DNA of 64,000 nt from Rikenellaceae bacterium (GCA_015060105.1 SUZD01000004.1:30931-94930), one strand, 5' to 3'; shown: positions 17,838 to 26,993, counted from the stretch's first letter. Notes: a model not told the origin generated them from the letters alone. Made by a program: numbers and translations.

Positions 17838-18707
17838 ATGAAAAAATATTTAATGCTTTTGAGTGTGGCAGTACTTACTCTTGCTTCTTGCAGCAAGATG
17901 AATGACACCCACAACCAATATCGTAATGAGGATATTTACTCTGGCAAGGTGAGCAACGTTACCGGTGAGGCCGGTATCGAGCGTGCAATCATTCGTTGGG
18001 ACAACCCCGTTGATTTCAAATCGCGCAAAATCTTTGTTGAGTACTATTCGAACGAGGAGAACGTGATGACCAAGTTCTCGGATAAATGCTATGATGAGAC
18101 AACCAACCGTATCACTTTGGACAGCATGGAGATTACCGGTTTGACCGATGATGTTCCTTATATCTTCAAAGTTTATACTCTTGATATTGACAACAATAAG
18201 AGTATTGCTGACTCGGTAGTTCTTCAACCGAAGAGTCTTGCTTCGTGCAAAGCTATCGTAGGTCCTCAGGTTGATAACGTTGTAAATAGCACTTCGGGTG
18301 TTGACTCGGTGATTATTACCATCAGAGATCTCACCAAGGATGTTGCTTCGGGTTACCACTGGAATGGTGATTTGGCGTTTGAGGTTTACACCGACGTTAA
18401 AGACGCTGATGGTAACATCGTAGGTAGCAAGATTATTTACAGTGAGGACAACCAAGGCTTGACTACCACGTCTAGCGATGGTAAAACATTCGTCAACTCG
18501 TATTCGTTCTGCCCCGGCAAATTGGATTTCAAAGTTGACCCCGAGAACCCCAATGACCCTGCTCGTGCACAATTCTGGATTTCGGTTCATATCGGTATGA
18601 CTCCGCTTGTGAAAGACGGTATCTCGTCGAGCAACGTTCCCTTGTTGGATTCGTTCACTTGGAGCTATACCTTCAACCAAATCGCATCTCTTGCAGAGAA
18701 CGAGTAA
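17838..18707 (+). CDS. DUF4998 lipoprotein
   Basis: The 289-residue lipoprotein (LASCSKMND) starts with the characteristic DUF4998 opening: Cys, then MNDTHNQY, then YSGKVSNV. Two fibronectin/Ig-like domains follow. Members are almost always encoded in SusC/SusD loci with DUF5000 proteins, as here, and are taken to bind glycans. It is the last gene of the operon, and a perfect terminator follows 21 bases later. No glycoside hydrolase or regulator gene is adjacent. Confidence 0.82.
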   Translation: MKKYLMLLSVAVLTLASCSKMNDTHNQYRNEDIYSGKVSNVTGEAGIERAIIRWDNPVDFKSRKIFVEYYSNEENVMTKFSDKCYDETTNRITLDSMEITGLTDDVPYIFKVYTLDIDNNKSIADSVVLQPKSLASCKAIVGPQVDNVVNSTSGVDSVIITIRDLTKDVASGYHWNGDLAFEVYTDVKDADGNIVGSKIIYSEDNQGLTTTSSDGKTFVNSYSFCPGKLDFKVDPENPNDPARAQFWISVHIGMTPLVKDGISSSNVPLLDSFTWSYTFNQIASLAENE

Positions 18708-18727
18708 GGTTTAAGGTTTAGTAAAGC

Positions 18728-18765
18728 AAAAAGCACCTTCCATAGCGGAAGGTGCTTTTTGTTTT
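18728..18765 (+). terminator. terminator of the SusC/SusD operon
   Basis: A perfect 14-base stem (18728-18741 with 18747-18760) and a five-base loop are followed by T-rich sequence; arms end in A and T runs, so it can work in both directions. Confidence 0.9.
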
Positions 18766-18888
18766 TGGACTCTATGTGGTGTTGTGTGTTGGCTTTGGGT
18801 GCAGATGCGAGGGTATTGCTGGACTTGTGACAGGTAGGAGTGTATCGTGCTGGTTTCGGTCGGGTGGCGATGCGTTGGGATAGGGCCT

Positions 18889-18976
18889 AAAAAAAAAGAA
18901 AATCGGCTGCGAGTTACCTCGCATCGATTTCCTTCACTAACCTAAAACTACTAACCTTTATGAAACTTTGAATTTC
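18889..18976 (-). ncRNA. candidate small RNA, minus strand
   Basis: A minus-strand promoter (TATCTTTG at 18982-18989, TTG at 19010-19012) would start transcription near 18975. About 50-60 bases later comes a compact terminator: TGCGAG and CTCGCA closed by a GTAA tetraloop, extended by AATCG/CGATT (18901-18929), followed by a long T run. No ORF of meaningful size lies between. The transcript contains GGTTAGT twice. It does not lead into any gene; the next gene downstream is convergent. It is thus an independent sRNA of about 85 bases; family unknown to me. Confidence 0.65.
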
Positions 18977-18981
18977 GAGTG

Positions 18982-19012
18982 CAAAGATAAGGGTAGTTTT
19001 TGAACTGTGCAA
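18982..19012 (-). promoter_or_regulatory. promoter of the candidate small RNA
   Basis: TATCTTTG on the minus strand (18982-18989) with a TTG core 20 bases upstream (19010-19012), the usual Bacteroidetes geometry. Confidence 0.6.
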
Positions 19013-19057
19013 GCATTTCGTAAAAAAATTTAATAAAAAAATAAAAAAAATTAAAAA

Positions 19058-19095
19058 CCCCGCTTTGCAGGCGCTTCAAGCGACCTGAAAAGGGG
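19058..19095 (-). terminator. hairpin with minus-strand T tract
   Basis: CCCC (19058-19061) can pair with GGGG (19092-19095) around an inner stem CAGGCGCT/AGCG-A-CCTG. On the minus strand it is followed by a very T-rich tract (plus 19022-19057). No minus-strand gene is seen upstream of it, so it may insulate dnaX from antisense transcription. The rest of 18708-19207 holds only the sRNA unit and the dnaX promoter. Confidence 0.4.
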
Positions 19096-19147
19096 AGTTA
19101 AAAGCGTTGTGTTTGGCGAGTTTATGTGTATTCTCGACAAAAACCCT

Positions 19148-19178
19148 ATTGACTATTCGCAAAAAAAAAGTAACTTTG
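19148..19178 (+). promoter_or_regulatory. promoter of dnaX-tyrS
   Basis: ATTG (19148-19151) and TAACTTTG (19171-19178) are spaced by 19 bases, about 30 bases before the dnaX start. Confidence 0.7.
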
Positions 19179-19207
19179 TCAATCTAATATAACGATTGTC
19201 TTGCCGT

Positions 19208-21037
19208 ATGGATAATTTCGTGGTATCAGCTCGCAAATATAGACCCCAGACCTTCGCTTCGGTTGTGGGTCAGGGCAGCATCACATCGACGTTGAAGAAT
19301 GCGATAGAGCGCGGTCAGTTGGCCGGTGCTTATCTGTTTTGTGGCCCTCGTGGCGTGGGTAAGACTACTTGTGCGCGTATTTTTGCCAAGGCGATTAACT
19401 GTATGAATCCCAATGGCGCCGAGGCGTGCAACGAGTGTGAGTCGTGCCGTGCGTTTAACGAAGGACGTAGTTTTAATATTCACGAGTTGGACGCAGCATC
19501 GAATAACTCGGTCAATGACATTCGTAATTTGACTGATCAGGTACGCGTTCCGCCGCAAATAGGACAATATAGTGTCTATATCATCGACGAGGTGCATATG
19601 TTGTCGGCGGCAGCGTTCAATGCCTTTCTGAAAACGCTCGAAGAGCCACCTCACTATGCGATTTTCATCTTGGCGACCACCGAGAAGCATAAGATTATCC
19701 CGACCATTTTGTCGCGTTGTCAGATATTTGATTTCAACCGTATTCGTGTCGAGGACGGAGTTGAGTATATGCGCTCGATTGCATCGGCCGAGGGTGTTAC
19801 CTATGATGATGAGTCGCTCAACCTGATAGCTGCAAAGGCCGATGGTGGTATGCGTGATGCGCTGTCGATGTTCGATAAGGCGGTTTCGTTCTGTGGCTCC
19901 AATCTCAATTATCGTGATGTTGCAGCATCGCTCAATGTGTTGGACTATGATACCTATTTCCGCGTGGTTGATACTCTGTTGGGTGGTGATTATGCATCGG
20001 CATTACTCCTGTTTGATGAGATTTTGACTCGTGGTTTTGGTGCCGCGGTATTTATGCAGGGCTTGGCAGCCCATATGCGTAGCCTGTTGGTGTGCAAACA
20101 ACCCGCAACGGCACATCTGTTGGAAGTTACGGGTACGGTGCGTGAGCACTATGCTTCGCAGGCGGAGCGTTGTTCGGCGGAGTTCTTGTTTGAATCCATT
20201 CAGTTGCTTGCCGAGGTTGATGGCCGATTGCGAACATCTTCGAATCAACGACTTGTCGTAGAGCTGGCTTTGATGAAACTCTGCGGTATGGGTCAAAAAA
20301 AAAACTTTGATTTAGGGAGCGATTTGCCTCTTCCGGAGCTTGTGCGAGAAGCTCAATCGGCAGTAAACCAACCCGTTGCAAAGTCCGTTGCTCCGAGTGA
20401 AACACCTCAACCAACTCCGCAACCAATTCCGACACCCAAAGCCGAAGAGCCACAGCCTATTGCAACGCCGAAAACAGAGCCTGTAAGTGCCCCCAAAGTC
20501 GAAAGTGTTGCCCCCGTAGCGCAACCTGCCGAGCCGAGTGAAACACAAGGTTCGTTGCTTGGCTCGTTGAGTGGCAGTTCGATAATGTCGTTGCTCAATG
20601 ATTCCGACAAGATTGGCCGAGTGGTTGTCGAGGAGGAGAGCGTAAAGAAAGAGACTTTTGAGTCGAATGTGATAATCGACCCCGAATCACAGAGCAAGAT
20701 TGAGGCGTGCAAAGACCGTTTTGTGGAGGCGTTGATGGCTGAACGTCAGCGCATTGGTGTCGCTTTTGGCGATATGACGGTCGAGGGCAATAAGGTGATA
20801 ATAACCGTTGCCAGCAGCGATTTGCACGACGAAATTTTGCGGTCGAAATATGAAATACTATCTTTGTTGGCTGATTTGGCCGAAGTGCACGGCCTGATAG
20901 AGCTCGAAGTCAATGTCTCGGCCGATAAAGCCAAAGCCGAAATACTGATAAAACCCGAGGACAAAATCCATCATCTGTTTGGACAAAATCCCGAATTACA
21001 GCAACTTCGCGCGGCACTTGACCTCGATATAGAGTAA
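19208..21037 (+). CDS. dnaX: DNA polymerase III subunit tau (clamp loader), with probable gamma by slippage
   Basis: The 609-residue AAA+ ATPase is the motor of the clamp loader. Walker A is GPRGVGKT (residues 46-53); the zinc knuckle is Cys65, 74, 77 and 80; Walker B is IIDEVHML; the sensor SRC motif is LSRCQIF. The start at 19208 (MDNFVVSARKYRPQTF) is preferred over one four codons earlier. Domains I-III end near residue 360. A Pro/Thr/Lys-rich linker (about 385-450) and a tau-specific tail follow. At codons 363-366 a run of ten A (20295-20304) sits right after domain III; a +1-A transcript slip or a -1 ribosomal slip leads to UGA at 20308, giving a 367-residue gamma-like product. tyrS follows 24 bases downstream. 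Confidence 0.95.
   Translation: MDNFVVSARKYRPQTFASVVGQGSITSTLKNAIERGQLAGAYLFCGPRGVGKTTCARIFAKAINCMNPNGAEACNECESCRAFNEGRSFNIHELDAASNNSVNDIRNLTDQVRVPPQIGQYSVYIIDEVHMLSAAAFNAFLKTLEEPPHYAIFILATTEKHKIIPTILSRCQIFDFNRIRVEDGVEYMRSIASAEGVTYDDESLNLIAAKADGGMRDALSMFDKAVSFCGSNLNYRDVAASLNVLDYDTYFRVVDTLLGGDYASALLLFDEILTRGFGAAVFMQGLAAHMRSLLVCKQPATAHLLEVTGTVREHYASQAERCSAEFLFESIQLLAEVDGRLRTSSNQRLVVELALMKLCGMGQKKNFDLGSDLPLPELVREAQSAVNQPVAKSVAPSETPQPTPQPIPTPKAEEPQPIATPKTEPVSAPKVESVAPVAQPAEPSETQGSLLGSLSGSSIMSLLNDSDKIGRVVVEEESVKKETFESNVIIDPESQSKIEACKDRFVEALMAERQRIGVAFGDMTVEGNKVIITVASSDLHDEILRSKYEILSLLADLAEVHGLIELEVNVSADKAKAEILIKPEDKIHHLFGQNPELQQLRAALDLDIE
20295..20310 (+). promoter_or_regulatory. slippage site in dnaX
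   Basis: Ten consecutive A residues read CAA-AAA-AAA-AAC in frame. In the -1 frame, or with one extra A, the next codons are AAA-CTT-TGA, stopping at once. A possible stem GAGCTT/AAGCTC (20336-20341 with 20349-20354) lies about 30 bases downstream, further than a normal ribosomal stimulator, so transcriptional slippage is the more likely mode. Confidence 0.6.
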
Positions 21038-21061
21038 GAAAATTATAAATTAAGATATACG

Positions 21062-22351
21062 ATGGACTTTGTAAAAGAACTCGAATGGAGAGGTATGATT
21101 CACGATATCATGCCCGGTACAGCAGAACAACTCGAAAAGGAGATGACAACCGCCTATGTCGGTATTGACCCGACTGCGGATTCGCTTCATATTGGCCACT
21201 TGGTAAGTATTATGATTCTCAAACACTTCCAACGTTGTGGTCACCGCCCTGTTGCATTGGTGGGTGGCGCGACAGGTATGATTGGCGACCCCTCGGGCAA
21301 GTCGGCAGAGCGCAACCTGCTCGACGAGCAAACGCTGAATCATAATGTGGCAGCCATTAAGGCGCAGCTTCAAAAGTTGTTGGACTTCACATCGGACGCC
21401 CCCAATGCCGCTGTGTTGGTTAATAACTACGATTGGATGAAGGATTTTTCGTTTTTGACCTTTATCCGTGACATCGGAAAGTGTATTACCGTAAACTATA
21501 TGATGGCGAAGGACTCGGTTAAAAAACGTTTCAATGGCGAGGGCGATGGTATGTCGTTCACCGAGTTTAGCTACCAGCTTCTTCAAGGTTATGACTTTAT
21601 GTACCTCTACGAGCATATGGGTTGTAAACTCCAACTCGGAGGCTCGGATCAATGGGGTAACATCACCACAGGTACCGAACTTATCCGTCGTAAGTTGGGT
21701 GGCGAGGCATTTGCTTTGACCTGCCCGCTGGTTAAGAAGGCCGATGGTACCAAGTTTGGTAAGACCGAGAGTGGCAATATTTGGCTTGACCCTCGTTACA
21801 CTTCGCCCTATAAGTTCTACCAATTCTGGTTGAATGTGAGCGACGAGGACGCCAAGAGCTATATCCGTATCTTCACTATGCTCGACCGCGAGACTATCGA
21901 GAATCTTATCGCCGAGCACGAGGTGTCGCCCGGTGAGCGCAAACTGCAAAAGGTTTTGGCTCGTGAGGTAACTTGTATGATTCACTCCGAGGAGGAGTGG
22001 CAGAAGGCTGTCGAGGCTTCGCAAGTGTTGTTTGGTGGTGCTACTACCGAGTCGTTGCAGAAACTCGACGAGGCTACTGTCCTTGCCGTATTCGAGGGTG
22101 TTCCTCAATTCGAGGTTGCCAAGAGCGATATCGAGGCCGGTATTCCTTTTGTGGAGTTGTGCGTCGAGAAGGCGTCGGTATTCCCCAGCAAAGGCGAGAC
22201 TCGTAAGTTGATTCAAGGCGGTGGCGTTTCGATGAACAAGGCGAAAGTTACCGACCCGATGCAGATGGTTACTTCGGCAGATTTGATTGCAGGAGGATAT
22301 ATAGTAGTACAAAAAGGTAAGAAAAATTACTTCCTTATTAAAGTCGCATAA
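21062..22351 (+). CDS. tyrS: Tyrosyl-tRNA synthetase
   Basis: The 429-residue class I synthetase charges tRNA-Tyr. HIGH appears in [11 protein letters not shown] (near residue 47) and the KMSKS-equivalent is KFGKTESG (near 238). The tyrosine pocket motif GGSDQWGN is present, and a C-terminal S4 RNA-binding domain occupies the last 70 residues ([20 protein letters not shown]). Its final codons form the left arm of a long inverted repeat that ends the gene. Confidence 0.97.
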   Translation: MDFVKELEWRGMIHDIMPGTAEQLEKEMTTAYVGIDPTADSLHIGHLVSIMILKHFQRCGHRPVALVGGATGMIGDPSGKSAERNLLDEQTLNHNVAAIKAQLQKLLDFTSDAPNAAVLVNNYDWMKDFSFLTFIRDIGKCITVNYMMAKDSVKKRFNGEGDGMSFTEFSYQLLQGYDFMYLYEHMGCKLQLGGSDQWGNITTGTELIRRKLGGEAFALTCPLVKKADGTKFGKTESGNIWLDPRYTSPYKFYQFWLNVSDEDAKSYIRIFTMLDRETIENLIAEHEVSPGERKLQKVLAREVTCMIHSEEEWQKAVEASQVLFGGATTESLQKLDEATVLAVFEGVPQFEVAKSDIEAGIPFVELCVEKASVFPSKGETRKLIQGGGVSMNKAKVTDPMQMVTSADLIAGGYIVVQKGKKNYFLIKVA

Positions 22352-22459
22352 TTGAGGCGACAACTGCGTTACAATTCAAAGAGCAACTGCTCACATACGC
22401 TAAGTATGCTGCGCGTTGCTCTTTTCTTGCGCCTTGTTCTCGCCTCAATTATGCGACTT
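22341..22459. repeat. structured intergenic repeat, copy 1, enclosed by an inverted copy of the tyrS end
   Basis: The core hairpin has a ten-base outer stem (22378-22387 with 22415-22424), conserved blocks CTCA and CTGCG, and an inner stem CATAC/GTATG (22394-22398 with 22404-22408). The whole unit is enclosed by a perfect 19-base inverted repeat (22341-22359 with 22441-22459) whose left arm includes the last tyrS codons and stop. Related copies lie at 37784 and 37945. It probably terminates transcription of tyrS. Confidence 0.8.
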
Positions 22460-22487
22460 TACATAAAAGGCTATCCACGGGCCTTTT

Positions 22488-23486
22488 TTATTTCTCGAAT
22501 GAACTCTTGTCGGGATATTTCCGTTTGAGGAACTCTACCATTCGTTTGCGGTCCTCGTCTGTACTGCCCTCGCCGTCGTTCAGGCAGAGCATCGTTGGAT
22601 TATACTTGCTCAACATCTTCTCGTAGTCCTTACACGCAATCGAGGTGCAACGCGAGTCTGCTGCGTAGCTATTGTTGATGATGCATCGTATCGCGTCAAA
22701 AACGCCATTGATGCGGTTGTAGCGATTGACTTTGTGCAGTTCGGCACTACCCGACGCAATCATATAGTAACTAACGAAACTACGATGCATATCTTCGTCG
22801 TGACGGAAGCGGTGTTGCGAAGTTGATTTCCACTCCTGCGGCATTAAATTGACGCAATATTCAAAGTCACTTTTGCGATAGGCGTCAAAGTTGTGATGCG
22901 GAGCGTGATATATTCTCTTGCCAAACTTCTGCTCAATCAAGTCCTGCATACGCTTAATCATAAGGTTGTAGTTGCCGCGTGCTACGGCGTGCTCTCTTTT
23001 GAACTTGGCTTTGAGTAGGCGTACGATGGGTGTTCCGTCTGCCTTGAAGAAGGTGTCGGGTGTTACGGGAGAACAAAACAGAGTGTCGTCGTTGCCCAAG
23101 ATGAAATGCTCGCTCAGCCCCGGAATCTTGTAGATGCAGCTCTCAATGGCGGAACTACTGAATACGGGCAAGGCGTTGGAGGGTAGAATCTCCGAGTGGT
23201 CGATAACTTGCACTTTGGGGTTGTCGATATTGAGCCACGAGGGGCATTGCGAGTCGGTAACGATGAATATGCGGTTAATCCACGGTGCGTACATCTCAAC
23301 CGAACGCAACGAGTAGCGCAACTCATCACTCTCAATCCAACGGGCAGCCACCTGTCCTTGTGTGGCGAAGTTACCCCCGACATTCATATATTGGTTGCGC
23401 TTTGCCTGCCACTTTGGGTCGTTGCCATCGACCCAAAGATATACAAGGTCGATTGGAAAGTTGGGGGTTGAGTTTTTGTGTTTCAT
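22488..23486 (-). CDS. Stealth family polysaccharide phosphotransferase
   Basis: The 332-residue protein carries the Stealth conserved regions: CR1 IDLVYLWVDGNDPKW near the N-terminus, CR2 with ESDELRYSLRSVEMYAPWI and IFIVTDSQCPSWL, an Asp-rich ILGNDDTLF, and CR3-like HAPHHNFDAYRKSDFE. Family members move hexose-1-phosphate from nucleotide sugars to build capsule-like phosphoglycans. The start at 23486 (MKHKNSTP) lies 13 bases after the glycosyltransferase gene; an upstream Met at 23603 would overlap that gene by 104 bases and adds no family sequence. With its partner it forms a small envelope-glycan cassette between housekeeping genes. Confidence 0.87.
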   Translation of the reverse strand: MKHKNSTPNFPIDLVYLWVDGNDPKWQAKRNQYMNVGGNFATQGQVAARWIESDELRYSLRSVEMYAPWINRIFIVTDSQCPSWLNIDNPKVQVIDHSEILPSNALPVFSSSAIESCIYKIPGLSEHFILGNDDTLFCSPVTPDTFFKADGTPIVRLLKAKFKREHAVARGNYNLMIKRMQDLIEQKFGKRIYHAPHHNFDAYRKSDFEYCVNLMPQEWKSTSQHRFRHDEDMHRSFVSYYMIASGSAELHKVNRYNRINGVFDAIRCIINNSYAADSRCTSIACKDYEKMLSKYNPTMLCLNDGEGSTDEDRKRMVEFLKRKYPDKSSFEK

Positions 23487-23499
23487 CTCCTCGGAAGGG

Positions 23500-24375
23500 T
23501 TATTTGTTGTTACGCTTCGAGCACCAAACGGGTATCGCATCGAATAGGCGAAGGGTGCGCCGATTGCCACTCTCTTTAATTTTCCAAAGGCACACACCGC
23601 CAATCGAGTAGTGTCTGACGGTAATGTTGCTGTGACGGCTTGAAAGAGTTACGCCTTTGCTTTGCATATAATCGATCATAGCGCGATGGGCGTTGTACTT
23701 CTGTTGTTGTTTCTGGGCGGTTTGGCGCGATTTGACCGTCGATGTTGGATTTAGTACATAGCGATAGGCAACATTGGGCGTTGTTACCAAACGGCCACTC
23801 TCGCAAAGCGCGCGACTGACAAACATAACGTCCTCGAAAGCAACACCCTCCTCGAAACGCAGTCCGAGTCGCTCCAACATCGCCCTGCGGTAGAGCTTAT
23901 TTACGGGGTGAAAGTCGGGCGGACAGTTGCAGATGCGCAGTTTGTCGCTGATGGTTTCCGCCACCTCCGTTTGGTTGTACATCACCACAACGCGATTGCT
24001 GACCTTTTTCTCTTTGATGATACCGCAGACAGCAATATCGGCATTGGCCTCGCACGCCGCAGTGTAAAGTCGCTCGAAATAGTCGCTCGGAATGTAGTCA
24101 TCGCTATCAATCATTCCAACGAACTCACCCTCGGCAATACTCATAGCCAAGTTGCGCGCCTTACCTTGTCGGCCATTCTCCTGCGAGAGGACTTTTATGC
24201 GCGAGTCCCTTTCTGCCCAACGGTTAAGCACCTCCAACGAGTTGTCGGTCGAGCCGTCATTGACACAGATAATCTCCACCTCGCGAAGCGTTTGCGCCAC
24301 AACGCTCTCCAAGCAACGCGGAAGTAATGCTGCCGTATTATAAACAGGTATTATGATACTTACTTTGGGTGTCAT
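23500..24375 (-). CDS. Family 2 glycosyltransferase
   Basis: The 291-residue GT-A fold enzyme begins KVSIIIPVYNTAALLPRCLESVVAQTL and has the nucleotide-sugar residues NDGSTDNS and the metal-binding DSDD motif (GEFVGMIDSDDYIPSDYF, about 84-101). The C-terminus lacks membrane helices, so it is a cytosolic inverting glycosyltransferase, probably for surface polysaccharide. It lies 11 bases downstream of prfB and just upstream of the Stealth gene; donor and acceptor unknown. Confidence 0.9.
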   Translation of the reverse strand: MTPKVSIIIPVYNTAALLPRCLESVVAQTLREVEIICVNDGSTDNSLEVLNRWAERDSRIKVLSQENGRQGKARNLAMSIAEGEFVGMIDSDDYIPSDYFERLYTAACEANADIAVCGIIKEKKVSNRVVVMYNQTEVAETISDKLRICNCPPDFHPVNKLYRRAMLERLGLRFEEGVAFEDVMFVSRALCESGRLVTTPNVAYRYVLNPTSTVKSRQTAQKQQQKYNAHRAMIDYMQSKGVTLSSRHSNITVRHYSIGGVCLWKIKESGNRRTLRLFDAIPVWCSKRNNK

Positions 24376-24386
24376 CGTGATAGGTC

Positions 24387-25500
24387 TTAAATTTCGCCTC
24401 CGAACTCCATCAAATAGCTTTTGATGAAAGCATCAAGGTCGCCGTCCAAAACACTCTCGATGTCGGAGGTTTGGTGTCCTGTGCGGTGGTCTTTGATTCG
24501 GCGGTCATCGAGCACATAACTGCGTATTTGCGAGCCCCATTCGATTTTCTTCTTGCTCTTTTCCAACTCGTTGCGAGCCGCCATCTTGCGGTCCAACTCC
24601 ATCTGGTACAGCTTCGAACGGAGGATACGCAGAGCATTTTCGCGGTTCTTGGGTTGGTCGCGGGTCTCGGTATTCTCAATCAGTATTTCGCTCTCGACGC
24701 CTGTGTCGGGGTCGGTATGGCGATAGCGCAGACGAACACCCGATTCTACCTTATTGACGTTCTGACCACCCGCACCACTACTGCGGAACGTATCCCACGA
24801 GATTCGGCTCTTGTCGATATTGATTTCGATGTTGTCATCGACTGCGGGCGAAACGAAGACCGAAGCGAAGGTGGTCTGTCGTTTGTTGCCTGCGTTGAAT
24901 GGAGAGGGGCGTACCAAACGATGAACGCCCGTTTCGCCTTTCAAAAAGCCATAAGCCATTGCGCCGTCAATCTCGATGGTTGCCGATTTGACACCCACCT
25001 CGTCGCCGGCCTGATAGTCGAGCAGGCGTAGTTTGAATCCTTGACGCTCGGCCCAACGGGAGTACATACGCAACAGCATACTTGCCCAATCCAGACTTTC
25101 GGTACCTCCTGCTCCCGAATTGATATCCATAATGGCTCCCAAAGAGTCCTCCTCGCCACGCAACATATTACGCATTTCGAGAGCCTCGACAGCCTCCACC
25201 AACTCGGCATAGGCCTTATCGACCTCGCTCTCGTCCATCACGCCTTCGCGCACAAAGTCGGGCATAAGTTCGACATCGCCACAGCGGTTTGCCAGGTCGT
25301 CATAGGCCACAATCCAACTTTTGAGAGCCGAGATGTCGCGCAAATGGCGTTCAGCCTCCGAGGGATTGTCCCAGAAGTTCGGAGCAAGACTGACCTGCTC
25401 CATTTCGTTTAGTTGATTACGCTTGCTGTCGATGTCAAAGATACCTCCTCAACGCATCAATGCGTTTTATAGTATCTTTAAGTTGTTCTGTATTAACCAT
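24387..25500 (-). CDS. prfB: Peptide chain release factor 2 with programmed +1 frameshift
   Basis: RF2 releases peptides at UGA and UAA. The gene begins at ATG 25500 and reads 21 codons (MVNTEQLKDTIKRIDALRRY then L) to an in-frame UGA at 25437-25435. The site is AGGAGG (25449-25444), three bases, CTT, TGA, C, the classic autoregulatory +1 shift. The main frame then continues through DIDSKRNQLNEMEQVSLAP to 24387. Visible RF2 features are the GGQ loop (SSGAGGQNVNKVESGVRLRY) and the tripeptide region SPFNAGN. Taken without the shift the gene would appear to start at 25403 and lack its N-terminus. cysS ends 20 bases upstream. Confidence 0.95.
25434..25449 (-). promoter_or_regulatory. RF2 programmed frameshift site
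   Basis: On the minus strand AGGAGG-TAT-CTT-TGA-C: an internal Shine-Dalgarno-like block correctly spaced before the CUU slip codon and UGA. When RF2 is scarce the ribosome pauses at UGA and slips +1 to GAC. Confidence 0.92.
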
Positions 25501-25520
25501 AATTGAGGCGGTGTGAGGTG

Positions 25521-26993
25521 TTATTCAATCTCCCAATCGCAACCGTCTTTACGGTCTTTGACACGGATTCCGATAGCGGTAAGTTTATCACGAATCTCGT
25601 CGCTGAGGGCCCAATTCTTCTCGGCTTTGGCTTTGGCACGCATTTCGAGCAACATCTCAACCAACGGCGTAACCTTGTCGTTACCTGCGGCCCCTGCACT
25701 CTTCTCGTCACGCAAACCCAATACATCGAAAACGATTACGTTCACCATTCGGCGCAACTCTGCGAGGTCACTCTCCGAGATGGTTTGTGCGCCATCGTTG
25801 ATTTGGTTGATGATGCGTACCCAATCGAAGAGTACCGAGATTACGATAGGCGAGTTCAAATCGTCATTCATCGCCTCGGTGTAGCGGCTCCACAAGTCGT
25901 TGATATCGACGCTGCTTGTGGCCGACGCTTTCAGTTTGCCGAGAGTCTCAACACCCTTCATCAGTCGGTCCAAACCTTTGGCTGCCGCTTGCAACGCCTC
26001 GTTGCTGAAATCGAGGGTCGAACGATATTGTGCTTGAAGAATAAAGAAACGAATGGTCATTGGCGAGTAGGCTTGCTCCAACAGTGCGTGTTTGCCTGTG
26101 AACAACTCCTCCAAAGTGATGAAGTTGCCGAGCGATTTACCCATCTTTTGACCATTGATGGTCACCATATTGTTGTGCACCCAGTAGCGTGCCGAGTCGG
26201 TGCCGTGTGCAGCGGTACTTTGCGCAATCTCGCACTCGTGGTGGGGGAACATCAAGTCCATACCGCCTCCGTGAATGTCGAACTTCTCGCCCAAGTATTT
26301 GGTACTCATTGCGGTACACTCCATGTGCCAGCCGGGGAAACCGTCGCTCCAAGGCGAAGGCCAACGCATAATGTGCTCGGGTGCTGCTTTCTTCCACAAC
26401 GCAAAGTCGTAGGAGTGGCGTTTGTCATCTTGTCCGTCGAGCGCACGAGTATTGGCAACGATGTCGTCGAGGTTGCGACCCGACAATTTGCCGTAACGGT
26501 GTGCAGCGTTGTACTTCTCGACATCGAAATATACCGAGCCGTTGGACTCGTAAGCAAAACCCTCGTCGAGAATCTTCTTGACAAGTTCAATCTGCTCGAT
26601 GATGTGACCCGATGCGTGGGGCTCAATCGAGGGGCTGAGAACACCCAACTCGGTCATCGCAGCGTGGTAACGCTCGGTGTAGTAGTGAGCAACCTCCATA
26701 GGTTCGAGCTTCTCCAAGCGTGCCTTCTTGCTGATTTTGTCCTCGCCCTCGTCGGCATCGTGTTCGAGGTGGCCGACATCGGTGATGTTGCGTACGTAGC
26801 GCACCTTGTAGTCAAGTGAGCGCAAGTAGCGGAACAGCAAGTCGAATGTGATTGCGGGGCGGGCGTGTCCCAAGTGCGGGTCGCCATAAACAGTAGGGCC
26901 GCACACATACATTCCGACGTGGGGCGGGTTATAGGGGACGAACTCCTCCTTGCGGCGAGTCATCGTATTGTAGAGCATAAGTTTGCTTTCCAT
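25521..26993 (-). CDS. cysS: Cysteinyl-tRNA synthetase
   Basis: The 490-residue class I synthetase charges tRNA-Cys. The HIGH-type motif is [10 protein letters not shown], the zinc ligands are in [10 protein letters not shown], the WHMECTAMS segment and [10 protein letters not shown], and the KMSKS motif is KMGKSLGNF. The start MESKLMLYN at 26993 is chosen because the alternative Met at 27188 adds 65 residues unlike the family and spans the promoter. prfB follows after 20 bases, giving a translation-related operon. Confidence 0.96.
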   Translation of the reverse strand: MESKLMLYNTMTRRKEEFVPYNPPHVGMYVCGPTVYGDPHLGHARPAITFDLLFRYLRSLDYKVRYVRNITDVGHLEHDADEGEDKISKKARLEKLEPMEVAHYYTERYHAAMTELGVLSPSIEPHASGHIIEQIELVKKILDEGFAYESNGSVYFDVEKYNAAHRYGKLSGRNLDDIVANTRALDGQDDKRHSYDFALWKKAAPEHIMRWPSPWSDGFPGWHMECTAMSTKYLGEKFDIHGGGMDLMFPHHECEIAQSTAAHGTDSARYWVHNNMVTINGQKMGKSLGNFITLEELFTGKHALLEQAYSPMTIRFFILQAQYRSTLDFSNEALQAAAKGLDRLMKGVETLGKLKASATSSVDINDLWSRYTEAMNDDLNSPIVISVLFDWVRIINQINDGAQTISESDLAELRRMVNVIVFDVLGLRDEKSAGAAGNDKVTPLVEMLLEMRAKAKAEKNWALSDEIRDKLTAIGIRVKDRKDGCDWEIE

